DNA of 64,000 nt from Sulfuricurvum kujiense DSM 16994 (GCF_000183725.1 NC_014762.1:2108001-2172000); one strand, 5' to 3'; positions 17,557 to 25,547 are shown, counted from the stretch's first letter. Notes: generated by a model not told the origin, from the sequence alone. Made by a program: numbers and translations.

Positions 17557-17661
17557 TCACTTATCGTGATTGATTCTCCAACCCGAAGCATCGTGTTTTG
17601 CTAAATAGACTAAAACTCCTAATGTAGCTGCAGCTAAGGTTAGTGCAAATATTTCAACCAT
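17557..17661 (-). CDS. 34-residue single-TM microprotein of cassette C
   Basis: ATG at 17661, 2 nt after the stop of the 84-residue gene, with a strong AAGGAGGAA ribosome-binding site inside that gene's end. The product begins MVEIFALTLAAATLGVLVYL and ends with a polar tail GWRINHDK. It occupies the same position relative to its larger neighbour as the 29-residue microprotein of cassette B, but its sequence differs. Probably inserted in the inner membrane; function unknown. Confidence 0.65.
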   Translation of the reverse strand: MVEIFALTLAAATLGVLVYLAKHDASGWRINHDK

Positions 17662-17663
17662 GA

Positions 17664-17918
17664 TCATTCCTCCTTTTCAAGTTCATCAAGTTTTTGCTCA
17701 ATCTTCGTCTCAATATTTTTATAGTAAAAAGCTATAAAAATAAAACCAGAAAATCCAATAGAACCTAAGATTAGCATATAAATTGGTTTGTCGCCGGATA
17801 ATACTGAATATACCAAAACAACAATTGCTGAAGCGATAGCGAATAGGATGTTGAACCAATCCTTCCTTGCTTCTCTTAAACTACCGATCTCTTGTAAAAG
17901 TTTATCTTTTTTACTCAT
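17664..17918 (-). CDS. Cassette C: small two-TM membrane protein
   Basis: 84 residues: charged N-terminal helix (MSKKDKLLQEIGSLREARKD), two membrane helices (about 22-41 and 46-66) and an acidic/basic coiled tail (IETKIEQKLDELEKEE). Same architecture and promoter arrangement as cassette B (TGA-TATAAT, 6 nt, ATG). Co-encoded with the 34-residue microprotein. The sequence is clearly diverged from B, so the cassettes are old paralogues rather than a recent duplication. Confidence 0.75.
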   Translation of the reverse strand: MSKKDKLLQEIGSLREARKDWFNILFAIASAIVVLVYSVLSGDKPIYMLILGSIGFSGFIFIAFYYKNIETKIEQKLDELEKEE

Positions 17919-17924
17919 GTGACA

Positions 17925-17972
17925 ATTATATCAGAAATAGATAGTTATGAAGATAATGGACATTATGTAAAG
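17925..17972 (-). promoter_or_regulatory. Promoter and conserved upstream box of cassette C
   Basis: Extended -10 TGA-TATAAT (complement of 17925-17933), 6 nt from the ATG. The upstream box GACATTATGTAAAG (17959-17972, plus strand) is 28 nt from the -10, the same spacing as in cassette D. Confidence 0.65.
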
Positions 17973-17990
17973 CGGAGAAGAATGTTACTA

Positions 17991-18066
17991 AAGGTGCCTG
18001 ACACCTTTATCCCCTAAATCAAAAGAAATTATAGCATCTTAGTTTACAAAAGGTGCCTGACACCTT
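17991..18066. repeat. Two REP-like palindromes with a RAYT upstream-region remnant between
   Basis: Palindromes at 17991-18007 and 18050-18066 (AAGGTG-CCTGA-CACCTT). The stretch between, from about 18012, repeats the RAYT family 1 upstream region (aaatcaaaagaaattatagc and following bases, compare 16725-16776), without any coding part. Confidence 0.85.
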
Positions 18067-18067
18067 T

Positions 18068-18116
18068 ATTTGACATGATATGTACCGATTTCGTTATAGC
18101 GAGGGGGACGTGGCAT
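18068..18116 (-). pseudogene. RAYT family 1 remnant (first 15 codons)
   Basis: The first 15 codons (MPRPPRYNEIGTYHV) and the upstream region of the RAYT at 15971 are repeated here, then run straight into a REP-like palindrome. With the palindrome at 18164-18180 on its other side this forms a hairpin-flanked mini-element of about 130 bp that has lost the transposase body. Confidence 0.85.
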
Positions 18117-18163
18117 CTAATCTCCTTCTAAATCAAAAGAAATTATAGCATGTTAGTTTACAA

Positions 18164-18180
18164 AAGGTGCCTGACACCTT
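18164..18180. repeat. REP-like palindrome
   Basis: AAGGTG-CCTGA-CACCTT, joined directly to the 3' end of the broken cassette D and upstream of the RAYT remnant. Confidence 0.88.
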
Positions 18181-18367
18181 TACAAAAAAGTGTTAAAACT
18201 ATTCCTACTAATCCAACAATGGCTATCCATATTGGAACTTTACCGAGTAATACCTGATAAAACGAAGCGAAGCTACCCGTTCCTACGGTAAGAAAAATAA
18301 GAAAAATATTTCTGTATTCCTCTTTTAAAATACCAATCTATTCTTTTAAATAATCTTTTTTACCCAT
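18181..18367 (-). pseudogene. Cassette D: broken small two-TM membrane protein
   Basis: From the ATG at 18367 the frame reads MGKKDYLKE, then a TAG stop, then continues in frame with IGILKEEYRN and two membrane-helix-like stretches (IFLIFLTVGTG; WIAIVGLVGIVLTLF) before running into a REP-like palindrome. It is a paralogue of cassettes B and C, disabled by a nonsense codon and by loss of the 3' end. Its promoter (TGA-TATAAT, complement of 18374-18382) and upstream box (18408-18421) are still intact. Confidence 0.7.
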
Positions 18368-18460
18368 AACGCCATTATATCAGAAAGAGATAATTTTGAG
18401 GATTATGGACATTATGTGAACGGAGGGAGGTTTACAAAAAACACCTGACTACATTTTCGC

Positions 18461-19204
18461 TTATTGATGCACATATTTGCTAACAGCAGAATGACTTAGG
18501 TTGAGAAACGAAGCAATTTCAGATACTGTATATCCATACTCATATGCACGTTTTGCATTTTCAGATCGATTATTATCTTTATCTTCCTCAAATAAAGTTT
18601 CTAGGCGTTTGTATAAAAAAGTTAGTTTTCCATCTTTTTGTACTATTTTTGGTGTATCGTAAATCTTAGCAAGTATGTCATCACTTAAATCAGTTGATAT
18701 GTAATTTTCATACTCTTGCAATGTCATGTCATATATTTTAGAATCGCTGACTAATAAAGCTTCTTTATAGGTTTTTCGCTCATAAAAAGATTGGTAAGGA
18801 TATTCAATGATATTTTCAACCATTGATACTTTTATCGGATTGCGTTCAATGTATTTAGCAACATACCAAAAGTGAATATCATCGTAGAGGTAGTACGAAT
18901 GGAACCTTCCCTGCCACAAATGACCAGACCGCTTATATTTTTTATTGAAATAGATCGAATATAGTGAGTTTAGCCGCTGCATTGCCGCCGAGATATTAGG
19001 TAGAGCTGTTTCAATCAATAGATGATAATGATTGGTCATTAAGCAATACGCATGTACAATTAAATGAAAATCACGCTTTATCTCTATAAATAGTGAAAGA
19101 AATGTATCAAAATCATCGGGCTCTAAAAAAACATTTCTTCTCTCAACCCCTCTGGAAATGCAATGATAATATCCAGGTTCAGTAATACGATATTTTCTGG
19201 GCAT
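18461..19204 (-). CDS. REP-associated tyrosine transposase (RAYT), family 2
   Basis: 247 residues, Y1_Tnp domain. It starts MPRKYRITEPGYYHCISRG; the HUH motif is in TNHYHLLIE, the probable catalytic Tyr in VAKYIERNP, and a C-terminal helix-turn-helix is present (YTVSEIASFLNLSHSAVSK). It differs strongly from family 1 and is associated with another palindrome, GGGGTCAGACCCC (19275 and 19795). It appears intact; a partial second copy lies immediately upstream. Confidence 0.92.
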   Translation of the reverse strand: MPRKYRITEPGYYHCISRGVERRNVFLEPDDFDTFLSLFIEIKRDFHLIVHAYCLMTNHYHLLIETALPNISAAMQRLNSLYSIYFNKKYKRSGHLWQGRFHSYYLYDDIHFWYVAKYIERNPIKVSMVENIIEYPYQSFYERKTYKEALLVSDSKIYDMTLQEYENYISTDLSDDILAKIYDTPKIVQKDGKLTFLYKRLETLFEEDKDNNRSENAKRAYEYGYTVSEIASFLNLSHSAVSKYVHQ

Positions 19205-19274
19205 ATACTATCCTCTCTATTTTGATAATTATAGCAGAGTGTATTTAAGTCTAAAGCAAGAAATGTTTCAATAT

Positions 19275-19287
19275 GGGGTCAGACCCC
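19275..19287. repeat. REP-like palindrome, type 2
   Basis: GGGGTCAGACCCC, upstream of the intact RAYT family 2 gene and at the junction with the truncated copy, whose stop codon it supplies. Confidence 0.85.
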
Positions 19288-19724
19288 TATTTTTTTCGCT
19301 CATAAAAAGATTGGTAAGGATATTCAATGATATTTTCAACCATTGATACTTTTATCGGATTGCGTTCAATGTATTTAGCAACATACCAAAAGTGAATATC
19401 ATCGTAGAGGTAGTACGAATGGAACCTTCCCTGCCATAAATGACCAGACCGCTTATATTTTTTATTGAAATAGATCGAATATAGTGAGTTTAGCCGTTGC
19501 ATTGCTGTTGAAATATTAGGTTGGGTTGTCTCAATCAAAATATGATAGTGATTAGTCATTAAACAATACGCATGTACAATTAAATGAAAATCACGCTTTA
19601 TCTCTATAAATAGTGAAAGAAATGTATCAAAATCATCGGGCTCTAAAAAAACATTTCTTCTCTCAACCCCTCTGGAAATGCAATGATAATATCCAGGTTC
19701 AGTAATACGATATTTTCTGGGCAT
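19287..19724 (-). pseudogene. Truncated RAYT family 2 copy
   Basis: 145 codons identical or nearly so to the start of the RAYT at 18461, including HUH (TNHYHILIE) and the catalytic Tyr region, then TAG formed at the type 2 palindrome. It lacks the C-terminal third including the helix-turn-helix. It might still be translated, but is most simply a duplication product. Confidence 0.88.
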
Positions 19725-19794
19725 ATACTATCCTCTCTATTTTGATAATTATAGCAGAGTGTATTTAAGTCTAAAGCAAGAAATGTTTCAATAT

Positions 19795-19807
19795 GGGGTC
19801 AGACCCC
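19795..19807. repeat. REP-like palindrome, type 2
   Basis: Second copy of GGGGTCAGACCCC, at the outer end of the 520-bp duplication. Confidence 0.85.
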
Positions 19808-19817
19808 TATTTTCTGC

Positions 19818-19867
19818 AAAAAAGCTAAAAAGATCCCTGAGCCTATTAATACCTTTAAAGCTTTTTT
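19818..19867 (-). terminator. Possible terminator of the protease gene
   Basis: AAAAAAGCT (19818-19826) pairs with AGCTTTTTT (19859-19867) across a 32-nt loop; on the minus strand the stem ends in a T-run after the protease stop codon. The long loop makes it a weak call. Confidence 0.35.
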
Positions 19868-21068
19868 AGACCCACAAACTGTCATTATCAATAATAGTCC
19901 GAACAGCTGTAAGCATTGTTATCCCTTCGCCGAAACTTCCGCCTACCGGATTAAATACATCCAAATAAAATGTTTCATCCATCTCGGACACTGTATCACC
20001 TATCACTTCAACAGGGATGAGGGCTTGATTTTCATCCGGATACAATACCAATCTACCATGTGTCTCTATATAATCCTCTCCTCCGACAGCACTGCCGTCA
20101 CGCGTAGAAAAATCAACACTAAGCCACTCAGCAGGGTCACTACGAACTCCGGTAAATGTCAGCATAAAATAGACACTTTGCGTCCCACTATTCCCTTCTA
20201 CTATACTTTTTTGCACCTCTAATGGTGTTTGTGGAGGATCAATATAGTGTGCACGTATATTTTGATCAATCCATTGCTGCTGTGTGCTAACACTCTGCCA
20301 TCCAGCCACTTCTCCGAAACTGCTATTAAGGGTATTATCAATGTCGGGGTGAACATATCCGGTTCCAAGGTTCGTTACATAGCTCGCAATACCGGCCACT
20401 TGATCACCGATAAAAGCTGGCCCACCACTATCACCAGGTGCAATAAGTCCTTCATATATTCCGATTCCTCTGTCCCATCGACCCATAAGCTCACCTAATG
20501 CGTCATGTTGAATGGTGCCGTCATCAAAATCGGCCATTAATTGCACTCCGTTCACAGGTGCCCATCCCATAATTGAACCCAAATTGAATTTTAAATCCGC
20601 ACCATCTACATCAAACTTATTTTGTGCTTTGAGCCGCAATGGTGCAACATTATAGATCTCATCGACGCCCGCTTCACCACTGCCGTGTCGACCATAACCC
20701 ACTGCCGTAAACGTCTGAGATATCTCATCACTTTGACGATACAAGGTGTACCGCTCGGCATCCGTAGGGGCGGAAGAGAGCCAAATCAGGGCTAAATCAT
20801 AGTTTTCATTTCTCGCATCATAGCCAGGGTGGATTAATATCGTATCGGATACAAGAGTTGAGCTCGTCCCTACAGTCTCAAAATAAACGGTAGCACTGCT
20901 AGTATTTATATTGTCAAAGAGATGTGCGGCGGTCAATACCGCACGCCCATCATACAGGAGCACTCCGGTGCCGTAATAGCCGCCTGCCGAAATTCGGACG
21001 ACACCGTCATACCCCTCACCTGGCAAAGCACGGCTACGTATATCAGTATATAGAATTTGTGTAGTCAT
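19866..21068 (-). CDS. Trypsin-like serine protease with C-terminal Calx-beta domain
   Basis: 400 residues from the preferred ATG at 21068; an in-frame ATG 8 codons upstream is possible. The trypsin-fold domain (about 20-265) has a complete triad: His in VLTAAHLF (about 49), Asp in NYDLALIWL (about 91) and Ser in APGDSGGPAF (about 210). A Calx-beta domain follows (about 285-398, ending IIDNDSLWV). There is no Sec signal peptide; together with the Calx-beta end and nearby DUF4214 proteins this suggests type I secretion. Possible role: processing of surface proteins such as its upstream neighbour. Function beyond proteolysis is inference. Confidence 0.85.
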   Translation of the reverse strand: MTTQILYTDIRSRALPGEGYDGVVRISAGGYYGTGVLLYDGRAVLTAAHLFDNINTSSATVYFETVGTSSTLVSDTILIHPGYDARNENYDLALIWLSSAPTDAERYTLYRQSDEISQTFTAVGYGRHGSGEAGVDEIYNVAPLRLKAQNKFDVDGADLKFNLGSIMGWAPVNGVQLMADFDDGTIQHDALGELMGRWDRGIGIYEGLIAPGDSGGPAFIGDQVAGIASYVTNLGTGYVHPDIDNTLNSSFGEVAGWQSVSTQQQWIDQNIRAHYIDPPQTPLEVQKSIVEGNSGTQSVYFMLTFTGVRSDPAEWLSVDFSTRDGSAVGGEDYIETHGRLVLYPDENQALIPVEVIGDTVSEMDETFYLDVFNPVGGSFGEGITMLTAVRTIIDNDSLWV

Positions 21069-21214
21069 TTGTTTGGAGCCTGAGCATTTCAATTATTAGG
21101 AAGATTATATCATATCGGTTTGTAAATGGTGTCTAGAGATATTAATATGAGTAAGTAATATTTTTTGATTTGGATTGAGATAGGTGATGATCAGGAATGG
21201 ACTAAAATGAAGAA

Positions 21215-21245
21215 AGCCTCTACTCCCATAAAGAGAGCAGAGGCT
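21215..21245 (-). terminator. Intrinsic terminator of the large DUF4214 gene
   Basis: AGCCTCT (21215-21221) pairs with AGAGGCT (21239-21245), with an inner GCTC/GAGT extension; a T-rich tract follows on the minus strand (21201-21214). It lies 37 nt after the stop of the 1372-residue gene. Confidence 0.75.
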
Positions 21246-21281
21246 GATAGATTCTTTAAGTCCGAAGACTTAGAAGAAGAT

Positions 21282-24200
21282 TTACGCGATTTCGATAGTG
21301 TGGCTAGTAGCATTGAACGAAGCGTGGCTAAGATCAACAAGACCAGTGATTTTAATAATATCATCAGTACCATTAGTAAATGAAGTAGCACTTGAATCAT
21401 TTTCAACTACATAAGTGTTTCCTTGGAATTGGAACCAAGTTACATCTGTAGCAGCACTAGTTTTAATAGCTTCATTTGCATAGTCTTGGAAGACAGCAGT
21501 TGAAGCAAGAGTAACAGCAGTCGCTTTGAATACTGTTGAATTCGTAAGGATAACATCTCCAGCTGAAAGATCAGTGATAGTTGAATATGAGTTAACATTT
21601 GACAACTGAGTCGTCATGTCAAATGTATCGTTACCCGCCCCACCTGTCAATGTAGCAAGAGTACCAGCAACAAGTGTATCGTTACCTGCTCCAGCGATTA
21701 ATGTTTGAGCACTACCTGCAGCAGTAAGATGATCATCACCAGCACCACCAGTGATAGTGGCACTGTTTACAGCAGAGCTGAATGTCAAGTTACCAGTCAA
21801 AGCAGATGCATTAACAGACGTCAATGAAGCACCAGCAGCTGTCAAAACAAGATCAGAATTACCATCGATAACAACTGATTTAACAGCAGCATCTGACAAT
21901 GTCATTGTCGCTTCGCTGATTGTTGCAGCACCAGTAGTTGTGTTAACAGGTGTAATATCAGTCGCAGTAATATTCACTGTTTCAACACCCGCAACATCAA
22001 CTGTTCCGAAAATAAGATCTGCAGCATTCACTTTTGTAACGATGTTGAAGCTATCCGCCGTTGTGCTTGTAGCATCAGTCATTGTAACTATCGCGCCAGA
22101 ACCAGCATCAGTAAGTTCCAATGTACCGTTGTTAGCCATGTTACTAATAGTAAGTGCCGGACTTGTACCACCAGTCGCAGCGCCAGTAGTAGTTGTAGCA
22201 ACAGCACCAAATGTTACACCAGTACTATCAGTATCAACAGTAGTAGTGTTACCTTCATCTACACCTGCATCGTATGTTACTGTTACAGTATCAGTTGCAG
22301 CGTTGTATGCTACTGTATTAATCGTTGTAGCAGAGTAATTTGCAGCAGCGATAAGAGCACCCACTTGGTCAGCTGTTAAACCAGCTGTAACCGCAACAGC
22401 TACACCCTCAATAGTAATGTTACCTGCGTTAGAATCGTAAGCAACTGCATTATCCGCTATTACAGCTGCACCCGAAGAGACTGCAGTACCGTCTACAACA
22501 GTTACAGCACCAAAGTTTGCCGTAGCAGGGTAAGTAATTGTTACAACACCTAAAGCAGATGTAGCAGTAACAGCCGTTGTAGTCGTAGCTGGACTTGTTA
22601 ATATTTGTCCATTTATAGCTGCAGCAACTGCAGCAGCTATTTGTGTTTGATTTTCAGTACCCAGTAATGTCACAGTAATACCGCCTACAATAATAGTACC
22701 AGCAGTAGTAGTTACCGTATTTGTATCAAAATTGATAGTTTGTTGTTCAGGAACTGCAGCACCTGTACCCGCTGTTACTGTAAACGTTTGAACTTCAGCA
22801 ATTGCACCACCCGTAGAATTCGCACTTACAACATAAGAGATATCATCCATATTTGCAAGGTTTACTGTACCAACAGCAGCTGCAGCACCAAGGCTCAATT
22901 TCTCAAAACTTGTAATTTTAGTTTCGAATGTTGTTGTTGCAGAAGCCGTTACCGCATCAGCAGCAACCATAACCAATGTATCTGTACCATCTCCAGCGAT
23001 CATTTCTGATGTCAATGCAGTAGTACCAGTAGCCAATGTCAATGAATCGTTACCAGCACCAAGATTTACCGCTTTATCAACAGTAGTTGATGACAATGTT
23101 ACAGCGTCTACACCTGCACCACCGGTATACGTTGCAAGGTCAGCATTAACCGTTGCAGTTACCGTTCCTGTTGTTGCTGTAGTGTTAACCGCAGTAACGT
23201 TTGCACCTGATGCATCAATTGTCAATCCAGCAGAACCTGATACTGTAACTGTTTCAAGAGCTGTCAAAGTTGCACCTGTCAAATCAACCGCTTTACTACC
23301 AGCAACAGTCAATGTTTCAACACCAGCTGCTGTCAAAGTAACATCTGAATCAGTACCAGCAGTAGTGATGTTTAATGTAGTGTATGTAGCACCCGTTGCA
23401 ACTGTTGAACCTGTAGTTAAGTTATCCAAGTTTAATGCCAATGTTGTTGCAGCAGTATTTGTAACCGTTACGCCAGCTGCGCTGTTCGCAAGTGTCAAAG
23501 ATGTCAATGCATCAGAAGCAATTGTAGAAGTACCATAAGCGTTCAAAGAAACCGTTGACAATACATCTGTACCTGTGATGTTACCATCAACAGTTACTCC
23601 ACCGTTAACAACACCGAGAACACCTGTTACACCTGTTGCACCTGCAGTACCTGTCGAAACAACAGCAAGAGTAGCATTTGTTGCAGCTGTTACTGCAGCA
23701 GTACCATTTACAGCTGTAAATGTAACTGAACTGTGTGTTGCATCAACCGTTGTAACAGCACCCGTTGTCCAAGCTGCAGCAGATGTACCTGTATATACAC
23801 CGTTTGCAGTCGGTCCCGTACCTGCTTGTTTGTCACCAGCAGTTAAACCACTAAATGCAGCAGCAACTTCAGCAGCAGTAAGATCTTTTCCAGCAGTAAA
23901 TGTCAAACCATTAACAGTAACAGCAGTACCAGAAGTAACCGCAGTAAACGTAGCAGTCGTTGTAGCAGCAACAGCAGTAGCAGCAGTTACAGCAGCTACA
24001 GCAGCTTTAGCAGCAGTTTGGTTTACCGTGATTGAAGTTGTAGCAGCACCACCAGTAGCAGCAATCGCAGCACCAGTGATAACACCAGGAGCACCTGAAG
24101 TTGATGCCGTTGTAATAGCTGCAGCAGAAGCTGTAATGTTTTCTGTAATAGAGATAGATGAACCACCTTCAACAGTAATGGCAGCTGCGGTTCCAGCACT

Positions 24201-25400
24201 TGCTAAAGCTTCGTTAGCAATAACCGTAATAGCACCACTTGCCATATCCGTTGCAACGTTAGCAGCTCCAGTGTCACCAACTTTAATAGTACCCGTAGTA
24301 CGCCCTGATGTAGTAAGATCAACCGTTGTACCACCATCGATTGCGATATTTCCTGTTGATTGGTTTGTATCGGTTACAGTGATAGTGCCAGCATTTACTG
24401 CTCCACCACCGATCGTGATAGCAGTTGTAGCAGTTGCATCAGAAACTGTTACATTTTTACCACCATCAACGATGATTGCACCTGTAGAACCAGATACAGA
24501 TACATCTGTTGTTGTTGCAGCAGTTACCGTCGCAGCAGTTGAGGTCGTAACAGCAATAGATCCAAGACCAGTTACATTTGTACCACTCACATCTGCGGTC
24601 ACAGTATTGTCACCACGGATTGTCATACTTTCAATGTTGCTGATTTGCGCAGTTGTAGACATCTTATAAGCAGCACCGCTAGCACTTGTAAGCGATAAAG
24701 TATCTGTACCTGCGCCACCATCAAGAACATCAAGTCCACCAAGAGTGTTAACTGCTGCAGTGATATCATACGCAGCAACAAAAGTATCGTCATTCGCAGT
24801 ACCTGTGAAAGCTGCTCCAGAATCTACACCCGTAGTAAGTGTGTAAACTTGGCCTTGAGAAGCTGTGCCTGCAGTAACAGAATCAGATACAGCCGTTCCT
24901 ACTGACGCTTGAGCAGCCGTCAATGTAGCTTGTGAATCTGTAACTGTTGACAACCACGTTTTCGCTGATGATACAGCTGCAGTACCGCTATACCCTAGGA
25001 TCTCAGCCGTTGTGTCCATAGCATCTGTAAATGCTTGTGCCGCAGTTGTTTTGTTGCTAAGTGCCGTAACGTCTGTATTTTGAGCACCTGTCATGATGGC
25101 CCATGCTACATTTCCAACGTTAAATGTACCGTTATCTAGTCGTGTTGACCAGTATGTCAAACCGTCTAATTCCGCATCTCTGCCAAAAAGGTTATTGTAA
25201 AGGCTGTTTACGATAAATGCACTTGACTGGCCAGCATATGCGTTTGCATACTCTGCAGATGCGCTAAAAGCATTGATAACCGCTGAAGGGCTACCATTTG
25301 CCGCCGTTATTTGTGCTTCCCAGTACTGAAGACCCATCACATCAGCAGGTCTGCCAAAGTATGCGATGTACATTTTTTGAATATCTAAGTTTGTTGCCAT
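21282..25400 (-). CDS. DUF4214, Ala/Thr-rich S-layer-like protein, probable type I secretion substrate
   Basis: 1372 residues from the ATG at 25400, which has an AGGAG ribosome-binding site; a longer frame to 25499 would begin inside the promoter. The N-terminus (about 1-150) has DUF4214 units (YFGRPADVMGLQYW, LFGRDAELDGLTYW). Then about 1000 residues of Ala/Thr/Val-rich beta-repeats, almost no Cys and few basic residues. Near the C-terminus RTX-like stretches GGAGDD and GGAGND occur. The last 60 residues (FQGNTYVVENDSSATSF, DDIIKITGLVDLSHASF) resemble type I secretion ends of S-layer/RTX proteins. A very strong promoter, terminator and large size fit an abundant surface-layer protein or giant adhesin. 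The exporter at 6669-13578 is the likely route. Confidence 0.8.
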   Translation of the reverse strand: MATNLDIQKMYIAYFGRPADVMGLQYWEAQITAANGSPSAVINAFSASAEYANAYAGQSSAFIVNSLYNNLFGRDAELDGLTYWSTRLDNGTFNVGNVAWAIMTGAQNTDVTALSNKTTAAQAFTDAMDTTAEILGYSGTAAVSSAKTWLSTVTDSQATLTAAQASVGTAVSDSVTAGTASQGQVYTLTTGVDSGAAFTGTANDDTFVAAYDITAAVNTLGGLDVLDGGAGTDTLSLTSASGAAYKMSTTAQISNIESMTIRGDNTVTADVSGTNVTGLGSIAVTTSTAATVTAATTTDVSVSGSTGAIIVDGGKNVTVSDATATTAITIGGGAVNAGTITVTDTNQSTGNIAIDGGTTVDLTTSGRTTGTIKVGDTGAANVATDMASGAITVIANEALASAGTAAAITVEGGSSISITENITASAAAITTASTSGAPGVITGAAIAATGGAATTSITVNQTAAKAAVAAVTAATAVAATTTATFTAVTSGTAVTVNGLTFTAGKDLTAAEVAAAFSGLTAGDKQAGTGPTANGVYTGTSAAAWTTGAVTTVDATHSSVTFTAVNGTAAVTAATNATLAVVSTGTAGATGVTGVLGVVNGGVTVDGNITGTDVLSTVSLNAYGTSTIASDALTSLTLANSAAGVTVTNTAATTLALNLDNLTTGSTVATGATYTTLNITTAGTDSDVTLTAAGVETLTVAGSKAVDLTGATLTALETVTVSGSAGLTIDASGANVTAVNTTATTGTVTATVNADLATYTGGAGVDAVTLSSTTVDKAVNLGAGNDSLTLATGTTALTSEMIAGDGTDTLVMVAADAVTASATTTFETKITSFEKLSLGAAAAVGTVNLANMDDISYVVSANSTGGAIAEVQTFTVTAGTGAAVPEQQTINFDTNTVTTTAGTIIVGGITVTLLGTENQTQIAAAVAAAINGQILTSPATTTTAVTATSALGVVTITYPATANFGAVTVVDGTAVSSGAAVIADNAVAYDSNAGNITIEGVAVAVTAGLTADQVGALIAAANYSATTINTVAYNAATDTVTVTYDAGVDEGNTTTVDTDSTGVTFGAVATTTTGAATGGTSPALTISNMANNGTLELTDAGSGAIVTMTDATSTTADSFNIVTKVNAADLIFGTVDVAGVETVNITATDITPVNTTTGAATISEATMTLSDAAVKSVVIDGNSDLVLTAAGASLTSVNASALTGNLTFSSAVNSATITGGAGDDHLTAAGSAQTLIAGAGNDTLVAGTLATLTGGAGNDTFDMTTQLSNVNSYSTITDLSAGDVILTNSTVFKATAVTLASTAVFQDYANEAIKTSAATDVTWFQFQGNTYVVENDSSATSFTNGTDDIIKITGLVDLSHASFNATSHTIEIA

Positions 25401-25452
25401 TAAAGACTCCTCTGATTTGTCGTAATTTTGAATATCCTCGAGAGATACCATA

Positions 25453-25466
25453 CTAAAAGCTTTTAG
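25453..25466. promoter_or_regulatory. 14-bp palindrome in the 5' leader of the S-layer-like gene
   Basis: CTAAAAGCTTTTAG lies in the predicted untranslated leader about 20 nt after the inferred transcription start, next to AGCGCT. Leader hairpins stabilise some S-layer mRNAs; an operator is the alternative. Confidence 0.4.
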
Positions 25467-25489
25467 CGCTAATTCTCTGCACTGTGCTA

Positions 25490-25519
25490 ATAATATCACA
25501 CTTTAAATTAAGATGTCAA
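25490..25519 (-). promoter_or_regulatory. Strong promoter of the S-layer-like gene
   Basis: On the minus strand a perfect TTGACA (25514-25519) lies 18 nt from TATTAT (25490-25495), which is itself preceded by TGA (extended -10). Transcription would begin near 25483, leaving a leader of about 83 nt. This excludes the longer upstream start codon at 25499. Confidence 0.8.
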
Positions 25520-25547
25520 TTAAACTTCACTATATTGCACCAAATCA

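Larger units (their letters stand above)
18773..19812. repeat. Tandem direct duplication, unit about 520 bp
   Basis: The segment 18773-19292 is repeated at 19293-19812 (offset exactly 520). It covers the first 145 codons of RAYT family 2, its promoter and the GGGGTCAGACCCC palindrome. The copies are nearly identical at both ends, but differences cluster around 19500-19560, a mosaic pattern suggesting gene conversion or recombination between diverged copies. Confidence 0.9.

Noticed and set aside
16759-18180. Integron-like gene cassette array
   Set aside because: There is no integrase and the palindromes are short REP-like elements, not attC sites; promoters are per cassette, unlike integron cassettes.
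21751-24669. Long plus-strand reading frames (up to 364 codons) rich in Val/Ala/Pro
   Set aside because: They are antisense to the Ala/Thr-rich DUF4214 gene; its GCA/GTA/ACA-type codons avoid stops on the other strand. They have no start signals or protein-like composition.
25401-25499. 33-residue N-terminal extension of the S-layer-like protein
   Set aside because: The extension starts at the edge of the predicted -10 region, upstream of the inferred transcription start, and the ATG at 25400 has the AGGAG site and the typical DUF4214 start.
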